Under the pieces are notes generated by a model. It was not told where the DNA came from. It made no database searches and saw only the letters and a list, made by a program, of their open reading frames with translations. A DNA stretch of 64,000 nucleotides from Lachnospiraceae bacterium UBA4631 (GTDB lineage Bacteria > Bacillota > Clostridia > Lachnospirales > Lachnospiraceae), in NCBI GenBank assembly GCA_002406015.1, contig DHMX01000014.1, positions 124,001 through 188,000 on the forward strand, read 5' to 3'. Position numbers and translations under genes: made by a program. Positions within the stretch are counted from its first letter, which is position 1. Each line of letters opens with the position of its first letter. This document shows, piece by piece, positions 17,063 through 26,684 of this stretch.

Positions 17063-17108
17063 TATCGAAAAAAATGTAGTTCCATTTAACTGGAAACTAT
17101 GCTATAAT
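17063..17108 (+). promoter_or_regulatory. Predicted regulated promoter of glgA
   Basis: TATAAT (17103-17108) lies 52 bp before the glgA start, but no good minus-35 stands 16-18 bp upstream (TTCCAT). Instead there are an inverted repeat TTCCA-N6-TGGAA (17080-17095) and, further up, TATCGAA with an A-run (17063-17069), one mismatch from the 0A-box core. The arrangement suggests an activator-dependent promoter, possibly under Spo0A. Confidence 0.4.
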
Positions 17109-17160
17109 TTTATCATATTAGTTTCTAAGGAAAAAGGACATACTGGGAGGGTTATTAGGC

Positions 17161-18597
17161 ATGAAGAAAGTGGCGTATATTGCTTCAGAATGCGTACCGT
17201 TTATTAAGACTGGCGGACTGGCAGATGTAGTAGGAACATTGCCGAAGATGTTCAATAAGAGCGAATATGATGTTCGTATTATTATTCCGAATTACTTATG
17301 TATACCACATAAATATCGGGAAAAGATGAAGTACCTGACACATTTTCAACTGGATATAGGCTGGAGACAGCAGTATGTGGGTGTCATGTATATGGAATAT
17401 GAAGGTATTCCGGTATATTTTATTGATAACGAATACTATTTTAACGGATTTACACCATATGGAGATGTAAAGTGGGATATTGAAAAGTTTTCGTTCTTTT
17501 CAAAGGCAGCATTATCCATTTTGCCGGTAATCGGCTTTCGCCCGGATATTATCCATTGCCATGACTGGCAATCCGGTCTGGTTCCGGTATACTTAAAGAC
17601 CTTGTTTGCGGGCAATCCGTTTTTCCAAGGCATTAAGTCCATTATGACCATTCACAACCTGAAGTTTCAGGGTAACTGGGATATTGAAACCGTACAGGCA
17701 TTTTCCGGACTTCCGTCCTATGTTTTTACACCGGATAAGCTGGAATTTCAGAAGAATGCCAGTATGTTAAAGGGTGGTCTGGTATATGCGGATAAGATTA
17801 CAACCGTCAGCAACACCTATGCCGGAGAGATTCAGACACCGGAATACGGAGAAGGCTTGGAAGGTCTGTTGTTTGCACGCCGGAATGACTTATGGGGCAT
17901 TGTAAACGGTATCGATTATGACGTATATAATCCGGCAAAGGACCCACAGATTTATAAGAACTATACGGAGAAGGCATACAAGAAGGCAAAGGCAGAAAAT
18001 AAACGCAGAATGCAGGAGGAATTTGGACTTCCGGCAGACGAGAAGCAGTTTGTAATCGGTATTATATCCCGTTTGACGGACCAGAAAGGTCTGGATTTGG
18101 TAGATTGTGTAATGAACGAAATCTGTCAGGACGGAGTACAGTTTATCGTGCTTGGAACCGGAGAACAGAGATATGAGGATATGTTCCGGTATTATCAGGG
18201 TATTCATCCATATAAGGTATCTGCAAATATCTATTATTCGGATGAACGCTCACATAAGATGTATGCGGGCTGTGATGTAATGCTGGTGCCATCCAGATTT
18301 GAACCTTGCGGACTGACACAGTTAATGGCACTTCGGTATGGTACCATCCCGATTGTTCGTGAAACCGGTGGCTTAAAGGATACCGTAGCACCATATAACG
18401 AATATGAAAAGACCGGTAACGGCTTCAGCTTCCGGAACTACAATGCACATGAGATGTTAAATACCATCAATTATGCGAAGGAAGTTTACTACAACGATAA
18501 GCAGAGCTGGTATGGAATCATGGAACGTGCGATGAACAGTGATTATTCATGGCAGAAGTCAGCAGAAAAGTATCAGGAGTTATATAACCAGATATAA
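17161..18597 (+). CDS. glgA: Glycogen (starch) synthase, ADP-glucose type
   Basis: GT5 glycosyltransferase extending alpha-1,4-glucan from ADP-glucose. The 478 residues have the N-terminal KTGGLADVVGTLPK (sugar-nucleotide-binding KxGGL), the CHDWQSGLVPVYLK segment, and the C-terminal GT-B motif PSRFEPCGLTQLMALRYG with the catalytic-region E, followed by ETGGLKDTV. Length is normal. It directly follows the Spo0A pair rather than sitting with other glg genes; glgB starts at 63614, so glycogen genes are dispersed. A hairpin terminator follows at 18632. Confidence 0.96.
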   Translation: MKKVAYIASECVPFIKTGGLADVVGTLPKMFNKSEYDVRIIIPNYLCIPHKYREKMKYLTHFQLDIGWRQQYVGVMYMEYEGIPVYFIDNEYYFNGFTPYGDVKWDIEKFSFFSKAALSILPVIGFRPDIIHCHDWQSGLVPVYLKTLFAGNPFFQGIKSIMTIHNLKFQGNWDIETVQAFSGLPSYVFTPDKLEFQKNASMLKGGLVYADKITTVSNTYAGEIQTPEYGEGLEGLLFARRNDLWGIVNGIDYDVYNPAKDPQIYKNYTEKAYKKAKAENKRRMQEEFGLPADEKQFVIGIISRLTDQKGLDLVDCVMNEICQDGVQFIVLGTGEQRYEDMFRYYQGIHPYKVSANIYYSDERSHKMYAGCDVMLVPSRFEPCGLTQLMALRYGTIPIVRETGGLKDTVAPYNEYEKTGNGFSFRNYNAHEMLNTINYAKEVYYNDKQSWYGIMERAMNSDYSWQKSAEKYQELYNQI

Positions 18598-18631
18598 GAG
18601 ATAATAAAAAGCAGATAGCTTTTGAATCATA

Positions 18632-18669
18632 TACAGCCCCCAAAGCAGAGCAGCTTTTGGGGGCTGTAT
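18632..18669 (+). terminator. Stem-loop terminator after glgA
   Basis: TACAGCCCCCAAA pairs with TTTGGGGGCTGTA around a short GC/AG-rich loop, giving a very stable GC stem. The following sequence (TTATGC) has only a weak U-tract, so termination efficiency is uncertain. Confidence 0.6.
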
Positions 18670-18724
18670 TATGCTGAATCCATGGAAGGATTGATTTATA
18701 ATTCTCAGAGCAGGAAAGGAACGA

Positions 18725-20491
18725 GTGATAGCCATGGCATTTGATGGAGTTGTAATTGCAAATATTGTACACGAGTTGAGGGAGCATATCCTGAATAGCC
18801 GTATCTATAAGATATATCAGCCGGAACCGGATGAATTGAATCTGATTTTGAAAACCGGAACCGGAAATTATCGGCTGCTGCTTTCCGCAAGTGCTTCACT
18901 GCCCTTGTTGTATCTGACAACAGAGAGCAGAAATAATCCGATGACAGCTCCGAACTTCTGTATGCTGCTTCGTAAACACATAGGAAACGGCAGAATTATT
19001 GATATTGAACAACCGGGCATGGAACGGATTGTCAGCTTTCAAATCGAACATCTGGATGAAATGGGAGATTTGTGTACGAAGAAGCTGATAATCGAAATCA
19101 TGGGAAAGCACAGCAATATTATCTTTTGTGATGACGAAGGACGGATTATTGACAGCATTAAACGGGTAGGGGTACAGATAAGCTCTGTCCGCGAGGTGCT
19201 GCCGGGGCGGGTGTATGAACAGCCGCCAACACAGGATAAGCTCTCACCGTTTTTGCTGACACAGGAATATTATGAAGATAAGATGCTGACAAAGCCGGTA
19301 TCGTTATGTAAGATGCTGTATACCTCCATAACCGGCTTCAGTCCGGTTATAGCCAATGAAATCTGTTACCGGGCAGGGCTGGACGGAAACTTAAGTACCG
19401 CGGCAATCCGGGAGCAGGCAGGAAAACCGGAAGCCTTGTGGGCAGCATTGTCACAGGTAATCGATGAGATTCGGGAGGAACGGTTTGAACCGGGAATATA
19501 TTATGATGCAAAGGAAAATCCGGTAGAGTTTTCTTCTGTTTTGCTGACGATGTATAACGATATGGAGCGGAAACCATATGATTCCATTTCACAGGTGCTT
19601 CAGGCATATTATGCCGCGAAGAATCGTAACAGCCGGATACATCAGAAATCTTCGGACCTGCGGCGGATTGTCAGTACCGCATTGGAACGGACTGCAAAAA
19701 AATATGACCTGCAGCGAGGACAGCTAAAGGATACAGAGAAACGGGACAAATACCGCATTTACGGAGAACTTCTGAATACCTATGGGTATGGCATAGAAAC
19801 CGGGGCAAAGTCTGCCACGGTAATGAATTATTATACCAATGAGGAGCTGACAATCCCGCTGGATGAGACCTTAACACCGGTTGATAATTCCAAAAAATAT
19901 TTTGCACGCTATAATAAGCTCAAACGTACCTATGAGGCATTGACGGAGCAATTACAGCAGACGGAGCAAGAGCTGCGGCATTTACAGTCCATTCAGACAG
20001 CACTTGATATTGCACAGGAAGAGGCAGATTTGGCAGATATTAAGCGGGAGCTGATGGAATATGGCTACATCCGCTTTAAAAGTGAAGGAAAGAAGAAGGG
20101 AAAGCCGGAAAAGAGTAAGCCGCTTCATTATATATCCTCGGACGGCTATCACATCTATGTCGGAAAAAATAATTACCAGAACGAAGAGCTGACCTTTAAG
20201 GTGGCAAACGGAGCGGATTTATGGTTCCACGCAAAACAGACACCGGGTTCTCATGTAATAGTAAAGACCGAAGGAGCAGAAGAAATTCCGGATGCCACTT
20301 ACGAAGAAGCGGGACGGCTGGCAGCCTATTATTCATCGGCAAAGACCGGCACGAAGGTAGATGTAGATTACACCAGACGGTCAAATCTGAAGAAAACACC
20401 CGGCGGAGCACCCGGCTTTGTGATTTATCATACCAATTATTCGATGACAGTGGAGCCGGACATACGGGGGATTCAGGAAATAAACGGATAG
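18725..20491 (+). CDS. rqcH: RqcH/Rqc2 (NFACT family) ribosome quality control protein
   Basis: Binds stalled 50S-peptidyl-tRNA complexes and directs C-terminal alanine tailing; formerly annotated as fibronectin-binding protein FbpA. The 588 residues comprise an NFACT-N domain (FDGVVIANIVHELRE at the start), helical middle with coiled coil (about 290-440) and a C-terminal NFACT-R domain with YHIYVGKNNYQNEELTFKV, DLWFHAKQTPGSHVI and the KTPGGAPGFV segment. The GTG at 18725 has AAGGA 4 bp upstream; ATG 18734 is the alternative start but is too far from the site. It stands alone between two promoters or terminators. Confidence 0.93.
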   Translation: MIAMAFDGVVIANIVHELREHILNSRIYKIYQPEPDELNLILKTGTGNYRLLLSASASLPLLYLTTESRNNPMTAPNFCMLLRKHIGNGRIIDIEQPGMERIVSFQIEHLDEMGDLCTKKLIIEIMGKHSNIIFCDDEGRIIDSIKRVGVQISSVREVLPGRVYEQPPTQDKLSPFLLTQEYYEDKMLTKPVSLCKMLYTSITGFSPVIANEICYRAGLDGNLSTAAIREQAGKPEALWAALSQVIDEIREERFEPGIYYDAKENPVEFSSVLLTMYNDMERKPYDSISQVLQAYYAAKNRNSRIHQKSSDLRRIVSTALERTAKKYDLQRGQLKDTEKRDKYRIYGELLNTYGYGIETGAKSATVMNYYTNEELTIPLDETLTPVDNSKKYFARYNKLKRTYEALTEQLQQTEQELRHLQSIQTALDIAQEEADLADIKRELMEYGYIRFKSEGKKKGKPEKSKPLHYISSDGYHIYVGKNNYQNEELTFKVANGADLWFHAKQTPGSHVIVKTEGAEEIPDATYEEAGRLAAYYSSAKTGTKVDVDYTRRSNLKKTPGGAPGFVIYHTNYSMTVEPDIRGIQEING

Positions 20492-20506
20492 AAAACGTAA
20501 AATCCA

Positions 20507-20536
20507 TTGACTTTTTTATAAAAGTTACCGTATAAT
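20507..20536 (+). promoter_or_regulatory. Predicted sigma-A promoter of the yicC-gmk operon
   Basis: TTGACT (20507-20512) and TATAAT (20531-20536), 18-bp spacing, 62 bp before the yicC start. It is one of the best promoter matches in the window. Confidence 0.75.
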
Positions 20537-20598
20537 AGATTGCATTGTAAGAAATAAGATGCCAAGGCATCCGAAGGAACAGAAGAAAAGGTGACAAT

Positions 20599-21477
20599 AT
20601 GATTCGCAGCATGACAGGCTTTGGACGCAGTGAGGTTGTGACCGCTGATTATAAGCTGGTAGTGGAAATGAAAGCAGTAAACCACCGCTACAGTGAGTTT
20701 GGTATTAAAATGCCAAAGAAGCTCAATTATTTTGAAGCGGGAATCCGAAGCGTATTAAAGGAATACATAAACCGGGGTAAGGTTGATGTATTCATCACGT
20801 ATGAAAATTATCGGGAATCTGATGTAAGCATTCAATATAATTCAGACATTGCACAGGCATATATGGGTTATCTTCATCAGATGGAGCAGGAATTTAAGAT
20901 CAAAAATGATATATCGGCGGCAAAGCTGGCGGAATTTCCGGATGTATTAACCAGAGAAGAACAGCCGATGAATGAAGAAGAACTATGGAGTATACTGGAA
21001 ACCGGTGTCCGGAATGCAGCAAAGCAATTTGTAGAAGCAAGAATCCGGGAGGGCGAAAACCTAAAGCGGGATATGCTGGGTAAGTTAGATGCCATGCTGG
21101 GAATGGTAGATGAGATTGAACGAATTGCTCCAAGTCTGATTCAGGAATACCGGGAAAAGCTGGAAGCAAAGGTACAGGAATTACTGGCAGGCAGTACGGT
21201 AGACGAAGCAAGAATAGCAACTGAGGTAGTGTTATATGCAGATAAGATTTGCGTAGATGAAGAAACGGTCCGGTTGCGGAGCCATATAACAGGAGCCAAA
21301 AAGATATTGGAGGAAGGCGGAAGCGTAGGACGGAAGCTGGACTTCATTGCACAAGAGATGAATCGGGAAGCAAATACGATTCTGTCTAAGGCAAACTCAC
21401 TGGATGTTTCCAATACGGCAATTGATTTGAAAACGGAGATTGAGAAGGTTCGTGAACAGATTCAGAATATTGAATAA
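20599..21477 (+). CDS. yicC: YicC/YloC family endoribonuclease
   Basis: A 292-residue protein with the YicC N-terminal domain (MIRSMTGFGR start, AVNHRYSEFGIKMPK) and the C-terminal DUF1732 domain (GSVGRKLDFIAQEMNREANTILSKA). Family members are manganese-dependent endoribonucleases involved in RNA decay. The start codon follows a GAAGAAAAGGTGAC ribosome site. It lies 14 bp before gmk; the small remA gene commonly found between them in Firmicutes is missing here. Confidence 0.93.
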   Translation: MIRSMTGFGRSEVVTADYKLVVEMKAVNHRYSEFGIKMPKKLNYFEAGIRSVLKEYINRGKVDVFITYENYRESDVSIQYNSDIAQAYMGYLHQMEQEFKIKNDISAAKLAEFPDVLTREEQPMNEEELWSILETGVRNAAKQFVEARIREGENLKRDMLGKLDAMLGMVDEIERIAPSLIQEYREKLEAKVQELLAGSTVDEARIATEVVLYADKICVDEETVRLRSHITGAKKILEEGGSVGRKLDFIAQEMNREANTILSKANSLDVSNTAIDLKTEIEKVREQIQNIE

Positions 21478-21491
21478 GGTCAGGTGTTTCT

Positions 21492-22109
21492 ATGGATAAG
21501 AAGGGATTATTAATTGTAATATCCGGATTCTCCGGTGTAGGAAAAGGAACCGTAGTAAAACGGCTGGTAAGTGATTATGGATACAGCTTATCTATATCAG
21601 CAACTACAAGGGCTCCAAGAGAAGGAGAAGTTGACGGAAGAGAATACTATTTTAAGTCCAAGGAAGAATTTAAGAATCTGATTGATTACAATGGATTCAT
21701 TGAATGGGCAGTCTATGTTGAGAATTATTATGGTACACCGCGGGCATTTGTGGAAAAGGAGCTGGCAGCCGGACATAATGTAATTCTCGAAATTGAGGTT
21801 CAGGGAGCCATGAATATTAAGGAGCAATATCCGGATGCGGTTTTGATTTTCCTGACAGCACCAAATGCAGAGGAATTGAAGCAACGCCTGATTGGCAGAG
21901 GAACCGAGGAAGCATCTGTTGTCGAAAAGCGGATGAAGCGGGCAATAGAAGAATCGGAGGACATGAACCAGTACGAATACATCATAATCAATGATGATTT
22001 GGACCAGTGTGTAAAAGATGTAAATTCTGTCATAGTAGCCAAGGGCTGCATGATTGAGAATAATATAGAATATGTGAACCAGATGAAAGCAGAGCTGAAA
22101 GCTTTGTAG
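21492..22109 (+). CDS. gmk: Guanylate kinase
   Basis: Phosphorylates GMP to GDP. The 205 residues show the P-loop SGFSGVGKGT near residues 11-20, the GMP-binding segment SISATTRAPREGEVDGREYYF, EIEVQGAMNIK and the LIGRGTE lid region. The length is typical. It is encoded between yicC and rpoZ as in other Firmicutes. Confidence 0.96.
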   Translation: MDKKGLLIVISGFSGVGKGTVVKRLVSDYGYSLSISATTRAPREGEVDGREYYFKSKEEFKNLIDYNGFIEWAVYVENYYGTPRAFVEKELAAGHNVILEIEVQGAMNIKEQYPDAVLIFLTAPNAEELKQRLIGRGTEEASVVEKRMKRAIEESEDMNQYEYIIINDDLDQCVKDVNSVIVAKGCMIENNIEYVNQMKAELKAL

Positions 22110-22123
22110 AAAGGAGTCTTAAC

Positions 22124-22360
22124 ATGATACATCCATCGTATACGGATTTAATGGCAGTTGTAAATAGTGAGGTAGAGCCGGGCGAACAGCCGGTTGTACA
22201 GAGCCGGTATTCGATTGTGCTTGCAACCGCAAAGCGTGCAAGACAAATTATTGCAGGAGCAGAGCCGTTGGTAAATTCAAGCAGTCATAAGCCATTGTCA
22301 ATCGCTGTGGAAGAATTATATAGCGGCAAGGTAAAAATTGTCGGAGATGACGAGGAATAA
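22124..22360 (+). CDS. rpoZ: RNA polymerase omega subunit
   Basis: A 78-residue omega subunit that assists beta' folding. The signature YSIVLATAKRARQI and the C-terminal PLSIAVEELYSGKV segment are clear. It follows gmk by 14 bp, the standard pairing. A stem-loop at 22369-22392 follows and may limit read-through into murE. Confidence 0.95.
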   Translation: MIHPSYTDLMAVVNSEVEPGEQPVVQSRYSIVLATAKRARQIIAGAEPLVNSSSHKPLSIAVEELYSGKVKIVGDDEE

Positions 22361-22368
22361 GAAGGACA

Positions 22369-22392
22369 GGGAGCTTTTATAAGCTCCCTTCT
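22369..22392 (+). terminator. Attenuator-like hairpin between rpoZ and murE
   Basis: GGGAGCTT (22369-22376), a TTAT loop and AAGCTCCC (22381-22388) form a perfect stem followed by TTCTTAG. The short, interrupted U-tract suggests partial termination. murE begins only 29 bp later without an obvious own promoter, so read-through is probably needed. Confidence 0.6.
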
Positions 22393-22416
22393 TAGATTTA
22401 GGGAAGGAATGGGAAC

Positions 22417-23916
22417 ATGAAATTATTAGAGTTGGTGCAGTCCTTACAGTATCAAGTGCTTCAGGGAAGTCTGGATGTGGAAGTTGCCGAGGTGGAAAAT
22501 GACTCAAGGAAGGTAAAGAAAGACTATTTGTTTTTCTGTATTCCCGGAAGTGTCAGGGACGGACATACGTTTGCTCAGGAGGTAGTAGAAAAGGGAGCAA
22601 GCGTGTTAATTGTGGAGCATCCGGTGGAAGTACCGCCAACAGTTACAGTATTGCAGGTAGAAAGCTCCAGATATGCAATGGGAGTGCTATCCTCTGTATT
22701 TTACGGAGAGCCTTCCAAGAAATTAACCGTAATCGGTATTACAGGCACAAAGGGGAAAACAACCACAACCTATATGATTCAATCCATGCTGGAGCAGACC
22801 GGACATAAGACCGGACTGGTGGGAACGATAGAAGTTCTGGACGGAAAGAACCGGATTCCTGCCGCAAATACGACCCCGGAATCCTTGAAATTACAGCGGA
22901 TTTTGCGGGATATGGTAGAAAACGGTATGGACAGTGTTGTAATGGAGGTATCCTCACAGGGCTTGATGTTAGACCGGGTAGCCGGTGTGGATTTTGATTA
23001 TGGAATTTTCACGAATCTTTCGGAGGACCATATCGGACCAAACGAGCATGCAAGCTTTGAGGAATATTGTATGTGGAAAAGCAAGCTGTTTCAGTTATGC
23101 AGAGTCGGAATCTTTAATCAGGATGACCCATATTATCCGGAGATAATAAAGAATCATACCTGTCAGGTGATTACTTACGGTATGACGGAGGGAGCAGACT
23201 ATTGTGCAAGTAACTGGAAGCTTCATAATGAGGATGGACATCTTGGAATCTCGTATCAGTTATCCGGTAAGGCAGAAGGGGATATGCAGGTAAATATTCC
23301 GGGTAAATTCAGTATTTATAATTCTCTGGCGGCAATTGCGGTTGCCAATGAAATGCAGGTAGCCATTCCGGTTATTCAGGAGGTTTTAAAGAAAGTAAAG
23401 GTACGCGGCAGGGTAGAGCTGATTCCGATTTCCGATGCATTTACCATTTTAATCGATTATGCCCATAATGCGGTTAGTCTGGAAAGCATTCTGGAAACCC
23501 TGAGGGACTATAAGCCAAAGCGGCTGATTGCAGTATTCGGCTGTGGTGGAAATCGTTCAAAGACACGTCGGTATGAAATGGGAGAGGTGTCCGGACGTTT
23601 GGCGGACTTTACAATCATTACCTCGGATAATCCAAGGGATGAAGAACCGCAGGCAATTATTGATGATATTATTACCGGTATATCCAAGACGAACGGCAGC
23701 TATATGGAGATTATTGACCGGAAGGAAGCCTTTCGTTATGCAATCATGCACGCACAGCCGGGGGATGTAATTGTGCTGGCAGGAAAAGGGCATGAGGATT
23801 ATCAGGAAATTAAAGGTGTGAAGTATCACATGGATGAGCGGGAGCTGATTCATGAAGTATTGGAGGAAGAGGATGTCAGCAAGATATGTGGATATCATAA
23901 TCGATATTTCTCATGA
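22417..23916 (+). CDS. murE: UDP-N-acetylmuramoyl-tripeptide synthetase MurE
   Basis: ATP-dependent ligase adding the third amino acid to UDP-MurNAc-L-Ala-D-Glu. The 499 residues show the ATP-binding GITGTKGKTTTTYM, ANTTPESLKLQRIL, the EVSSQGLMLDRVAG segment and the C-terminal TSDNPRDEEP. The DNPR tetrad is the marker for meso-diaminopimelate specificity, so the organism should have mDAP-type peptidoglycan. It sits between rpoZ and priA, where coaBC (dfp) is found in B. subtilis, rather than in a mur cluster. Its 3' end overlaps priA by 44 bp. Confidence 0.94.
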   Translation: MKLLELVQSLQYQVLQGSLDVEVAEVENDSRKVKKDYLFFCIPGSVRDGHTFAQEVVEKGASVLIVEHPVEVPPTVTVLQVESSRYAMGVLSSVFYGEPSKKLTVIGITGTKGKTTTTYMIQSMLEQTGHKTGLVGTIEVLDGKNRIPAANTTPESLKLQRILRDMVENGMDSVVMEVSSQGLMLDRVAGVDFDYGIFTNLSEDHIGPNEHASFEEYCMWKSKLFQLCRVGIFNQDDPYYPEIIKNHTCQVITYGMTEGADYCASNWKLHNEDGHLGISYQLSGKAEGDMQVNIPGKFSIYNSLAAIAVANEMQVAIPVIQEVLKKVKVRGRVELIPISDAFTILIDYAHNAVSLESILETLRDYKPKRLIAVFGCGGNRSKTRRYEMGEVSGRLADFTIITSDNPRDEEPQAIIDDIITGISKTNGSYMEIIDRKEAFRYAIMHAQPGDVIVLAGKGHEDYQEIKGVKYHMDERELIHEVLEEEDVSKICGYHNRYFS

Positions 23917-26122
23917 GGCGATTGACCGGGCATTTCAATATGAAGTGCCCCTTTCTTTGTATGGAAAGATTTCGTTGGGAATGCAGGTACAGGTTCCGTT
24001 TGGGGCAGGGAATCATTTGCGGACCGGCTATGTAATAGCAATGGGAAATGAACCAAAATGGGAGCCGGATAAGATAAAACCGGTTCATAGCATTATAGAA
24101 GGTCAGGTTCCGGTAGAGGGACAACTAATACAATTGGCAGAATGGATTCGAAATACATACGGTTCCACGATGTATCAGGCATTGATGACGGTATTGCCGG
24201 TTAAAAAGAAAGTAAGACCGGTTGAGAAAAAAACACTGCGGCTTGCGGTGACGGAGGAAGAAGGAAACTTCCGGCTGCTGGAATATCGAAGAAAGCATAA
24301 TGTGGCAAAGGTAAGGTTACTAGAGGCATTACTGCTTCATGGTTCGATACCGTATGAGCTGGCAAAGGATAAATTAAATATCAGCCCTGCAACCTGTAAA
24401 AGATTACAGGAGGAGGGAACCTTAGAGATATTGACGGAAACACAATATCGACAGGCAGACCGTCCAATCAGAATGTCGGAAGCCGAGCCGGAGTTAAATG
24501 CAAAGCAGCAGGAGCTGGTTCATGAATTTGAAGAGGATTATTGCAGGGGTGTCCGGAGAACCTATTTGCTTCATGGGATAACCGGAAGCGGAAAGACAGA
24601 AGTATATATGCATGCAATAGATGTTGTGCTGGCACAGGGAAAGCAGGTAATTGTGCTGATTCCCGAAATAGCCCTGACATTTCAGACGGTGATGCGGTTT
24701 CGCAGGCATTTTGGAGAGCGGATTACCATTCTTAATTCCCGCATGAATGACGGAGAACGCTATGACCAGTTTGAACGAATCCGAAAGGGAGAGGTTGATA
24801 TTGTAATCGGACCAAGGTCTGCATTATTTGCACCGTTTTCCAATCTGGGATTGATTGTAATGGATGAGGAGCATGAAAGCAGCTATAAGAGTGAAAATGT
24901 ACCGAAGTATCATGCAAGAGAAACTGCATTACAAAGAGCTGTGATGTGTCAGGCAAGTGTGATTCTGGGGTCGGCAACACCGTCCCTGATGTCTTATTAT
25001 CAGGCAAAGCAGGGAAAGTACCGGCTGTGGAAATTAGAGCAGCGGGCAAAAACGGCATGTCTGCCGGAGGTTGAGGTTATTGATTTGCGGGAGGAATTAA
25101 GAAGAGGCAACCGGAGCCGGTTTAGCTACCGCCTGCAGGAGTTGATAAAAGAGCGGTTAGATAAAAACCAGCAGTCCATGATTTTTATGAACCGCAGAGG
25201 GTATGCAAGCTTTGTATCCTGTCGAAGCTGTGGTGAGGTGGTAAATTGTCCGCATTGTCAGGTGTCCTTAACCTATCACGACCATAACAGCAGACAGCCG
25301 AAGCTGGTCTGTCATTACTGCGGATACACAGAACCCTTTGTTAAGAAATGTAAAACCTGCGGCTCCGCCATGATAGGACGCTTTGGAAGCGGAACACAGA
25401 TGGTAGAAGCGGAATTGGCAGAGCTGTTTCCGACCGCCAGAGTTCTTCGTATGGATGCAGATACCACAAAGGGCAAGCATGGACATGAAGAGATTCTTTC
25501 TGCCTTCAAGGACGGCAAGGCGGATATTCTGGTCGGAACACAAATGATTGTAAAGGGACATGATTTTCCGAATGTAACGCTGGTTGGAATACTGGCAGCC
25601 GATTTATCCCTGCATAGTCAGGATTATATGGCGGGAGAACGAACCTTTGATTTGCTGACACAGGCAGCAGGAAGGGCTGGCAGAGGCAATCAGAAGGGAA
25701 GGGTTGTGATTCAGACCTATGACCCGGAGCAGCCGGTGATACAAGCTGCGGCAAAGCAGGACTATGAAGAATTTTATGATACAGAAATTGCGTATCGGAA
25801 CATTCTCAAATATCCTCCGGTATACACGATGTTGGGAGTTCTGATTACAGCAGAACAGGAGGAGGTTGCAGAAGAGGTGGCGGCAGATTTAGCGGCAAGA
25901 CTTAGGCAGCAGCCGTATGCAGGGGAGCTTCGTATAATTGGACCGGCAACCCCGGTAATTTCAAAGGTAAAGGATATGTATCGCAGAATCCTGTATCTAA
26001 AGTCGGAAAAGGAAGACTTGGTATTGCAGGGAAAGGATGCGTTAGAGCAATATGCCGGAAATATGGAAGAACAGGGAAAATTTCGGATATACTTTGATTT
26101 GAACCCAATGAAGGGATATTGA
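23873..26122 (+). CDS. priA: Primosomal replication-restart helicase PriA
   Basis: Superfamily 2 3'-5' helicase reloading the replisome at collapsed forks. About 749 residues with the N-terminal DNA-binding domain (VDIIIDIS, FQYEVP), Walker A HGITGSGKTEVYM, the DEEHESSYKS Walker B region (DEEH), zinc-binding cysteines (CRSCGEVVNCPHC, CHYCGYTEPFVKKCKTCG) and QAAGRAGRG. ATG 23873 with GGAGG 6 bp upstream is preferred to ATG 23852. The start lies inside murE, so the two are coupled. Confidence 0.95.
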   Translation: MSARYVDIIIDISHEAIDRAFQYEVPLSLYGKISLGMQVQVPFGAGNHLRTGYVIAMGNEPKWEPDKIKPVHSIIEGQVPVEGQLIQLAEWIRNTYGSTMYQALMTVLPVKKKVRPVEKKTLRLAVTEEEGNFRLLEYRRKHNVAKVRLLEALLLHGSIPYELAKDKLNISPATCKRLQEEGTLEILTETQYRQADRPIRMSEAEPELNAKQQELVHEFEEDYCRGVRRTYLLHGITGSGKTEVYMHAIDVVLAQGKQVIVLIPEIALTFQTVMRFRRHFGERITILNSRMNDGERYDQFERIRKGEVDIVIGPRSALFAPFSNLGLIVMDEEHESSYKSENVPKYHARETALQRAVMCQASVILGSATPSLMSYYQAKQGKYRLWKLEQRAKTACLPEVEVIDLREELRRGNRSRFSYRLQELIKERLDKNQQSMIFMNRRGYASFVSCRSCGEVVNCPHCQVSLTYHDHNSRQPKLVCHYCGYTEPFVKKCKTCGSAMIGRFGSGTQMVEAELAELFPTARVLRMDADTTKGKHGHEEILSAFKDGKADILVGTQMIVKGHDFPNVTLVGILAADLSLHSQDYMAGERTFDLLTQAAGRAGRGNQKGRVVIQTYDPEQPVIQAAAKQDYEEFYDTEIAYRNILKYPPVYTMLGVLITAEQEEVAEEVAADLAARLRQQPYAGELRIIGPATPVISKVKDMYRRILYLKSEKEDLVLQGKDALEQYAGNMEEQGKFRIYFDLNPMKGY

Positions 26123-26203
26123 AATCAGAATAAAAACAAGGTATACTGAATCCAATTGATTTAGCAGAAGAATAACAGGCAAAATGGAAAGGAAGGAACA
26201 AGT

Positions 26204-26665
26204 ATGGCAATCCGTAAAATTCGCCTTGAAGGTGATGATATTTTAAGAAAGCATTGTAAACCGATTGATAAAATGACACCAAGATTAGAGCAGTTAATCG
26301 ATGATATGTTTGACACCATGTATGATGCAAACGGTGTCGGACTGGCAGGACCGCAGGTAGGGATTCTTAAGAGAATCGTAGTAATTGATGTCGGAGATGA
26401 GAATCCGTTGGTGTTGATTAATCCTGAAATTACGGAATCTGATGGGGAACAGACCGGCGAGGAAGGCTGTTTAAGTCTGCCGGGCAAGGTAGGAACCGTA
26501 ACCCGTCCGGAGCATGTAGTCTGTCATGCATTGGATGAGAATATGGAAGAAATTGTGGTAGAAGGAACCGGACTGCTTGCAAGAGCCATCTGCCATGAGC
26601 TGGACCATCTGGATGGAATCCTGTATCGGGATAAAGTCACGGATGGAATCCGGGAAGTAGAGTAA
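26204..26665 (+). CDS. def: Peptide deformylase
   Basis: Metal-dependent removal of N-formyl from nascent proteins. The 153 residues contain the three family motifs: GVGLAGPQVG, EEGCLSLPG (metal-ligand Cys) and HELDHLDG (two metal-ligand His and the catalytic Glu). The length is typical. It precedes fmt, its functional partner in formyl-methionine metabolism. Confidence 0.97.
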   Translation: MAIRKIRLEGDDILRKHCKPIDKMTPRLEQLIDDMFDTMYDANGVGLAGPQVGILKRIVVIDVGDENPLVLINPEITESDGEQTGEEGCLSLPGKVGTVTRPEHVVCHALDENMEEIVVEGTGLLARAICHELDHLDGILYRDKVTDGIREVE

Positions 26666-26684
26666 TCAGGAAGGAACGGGACAA

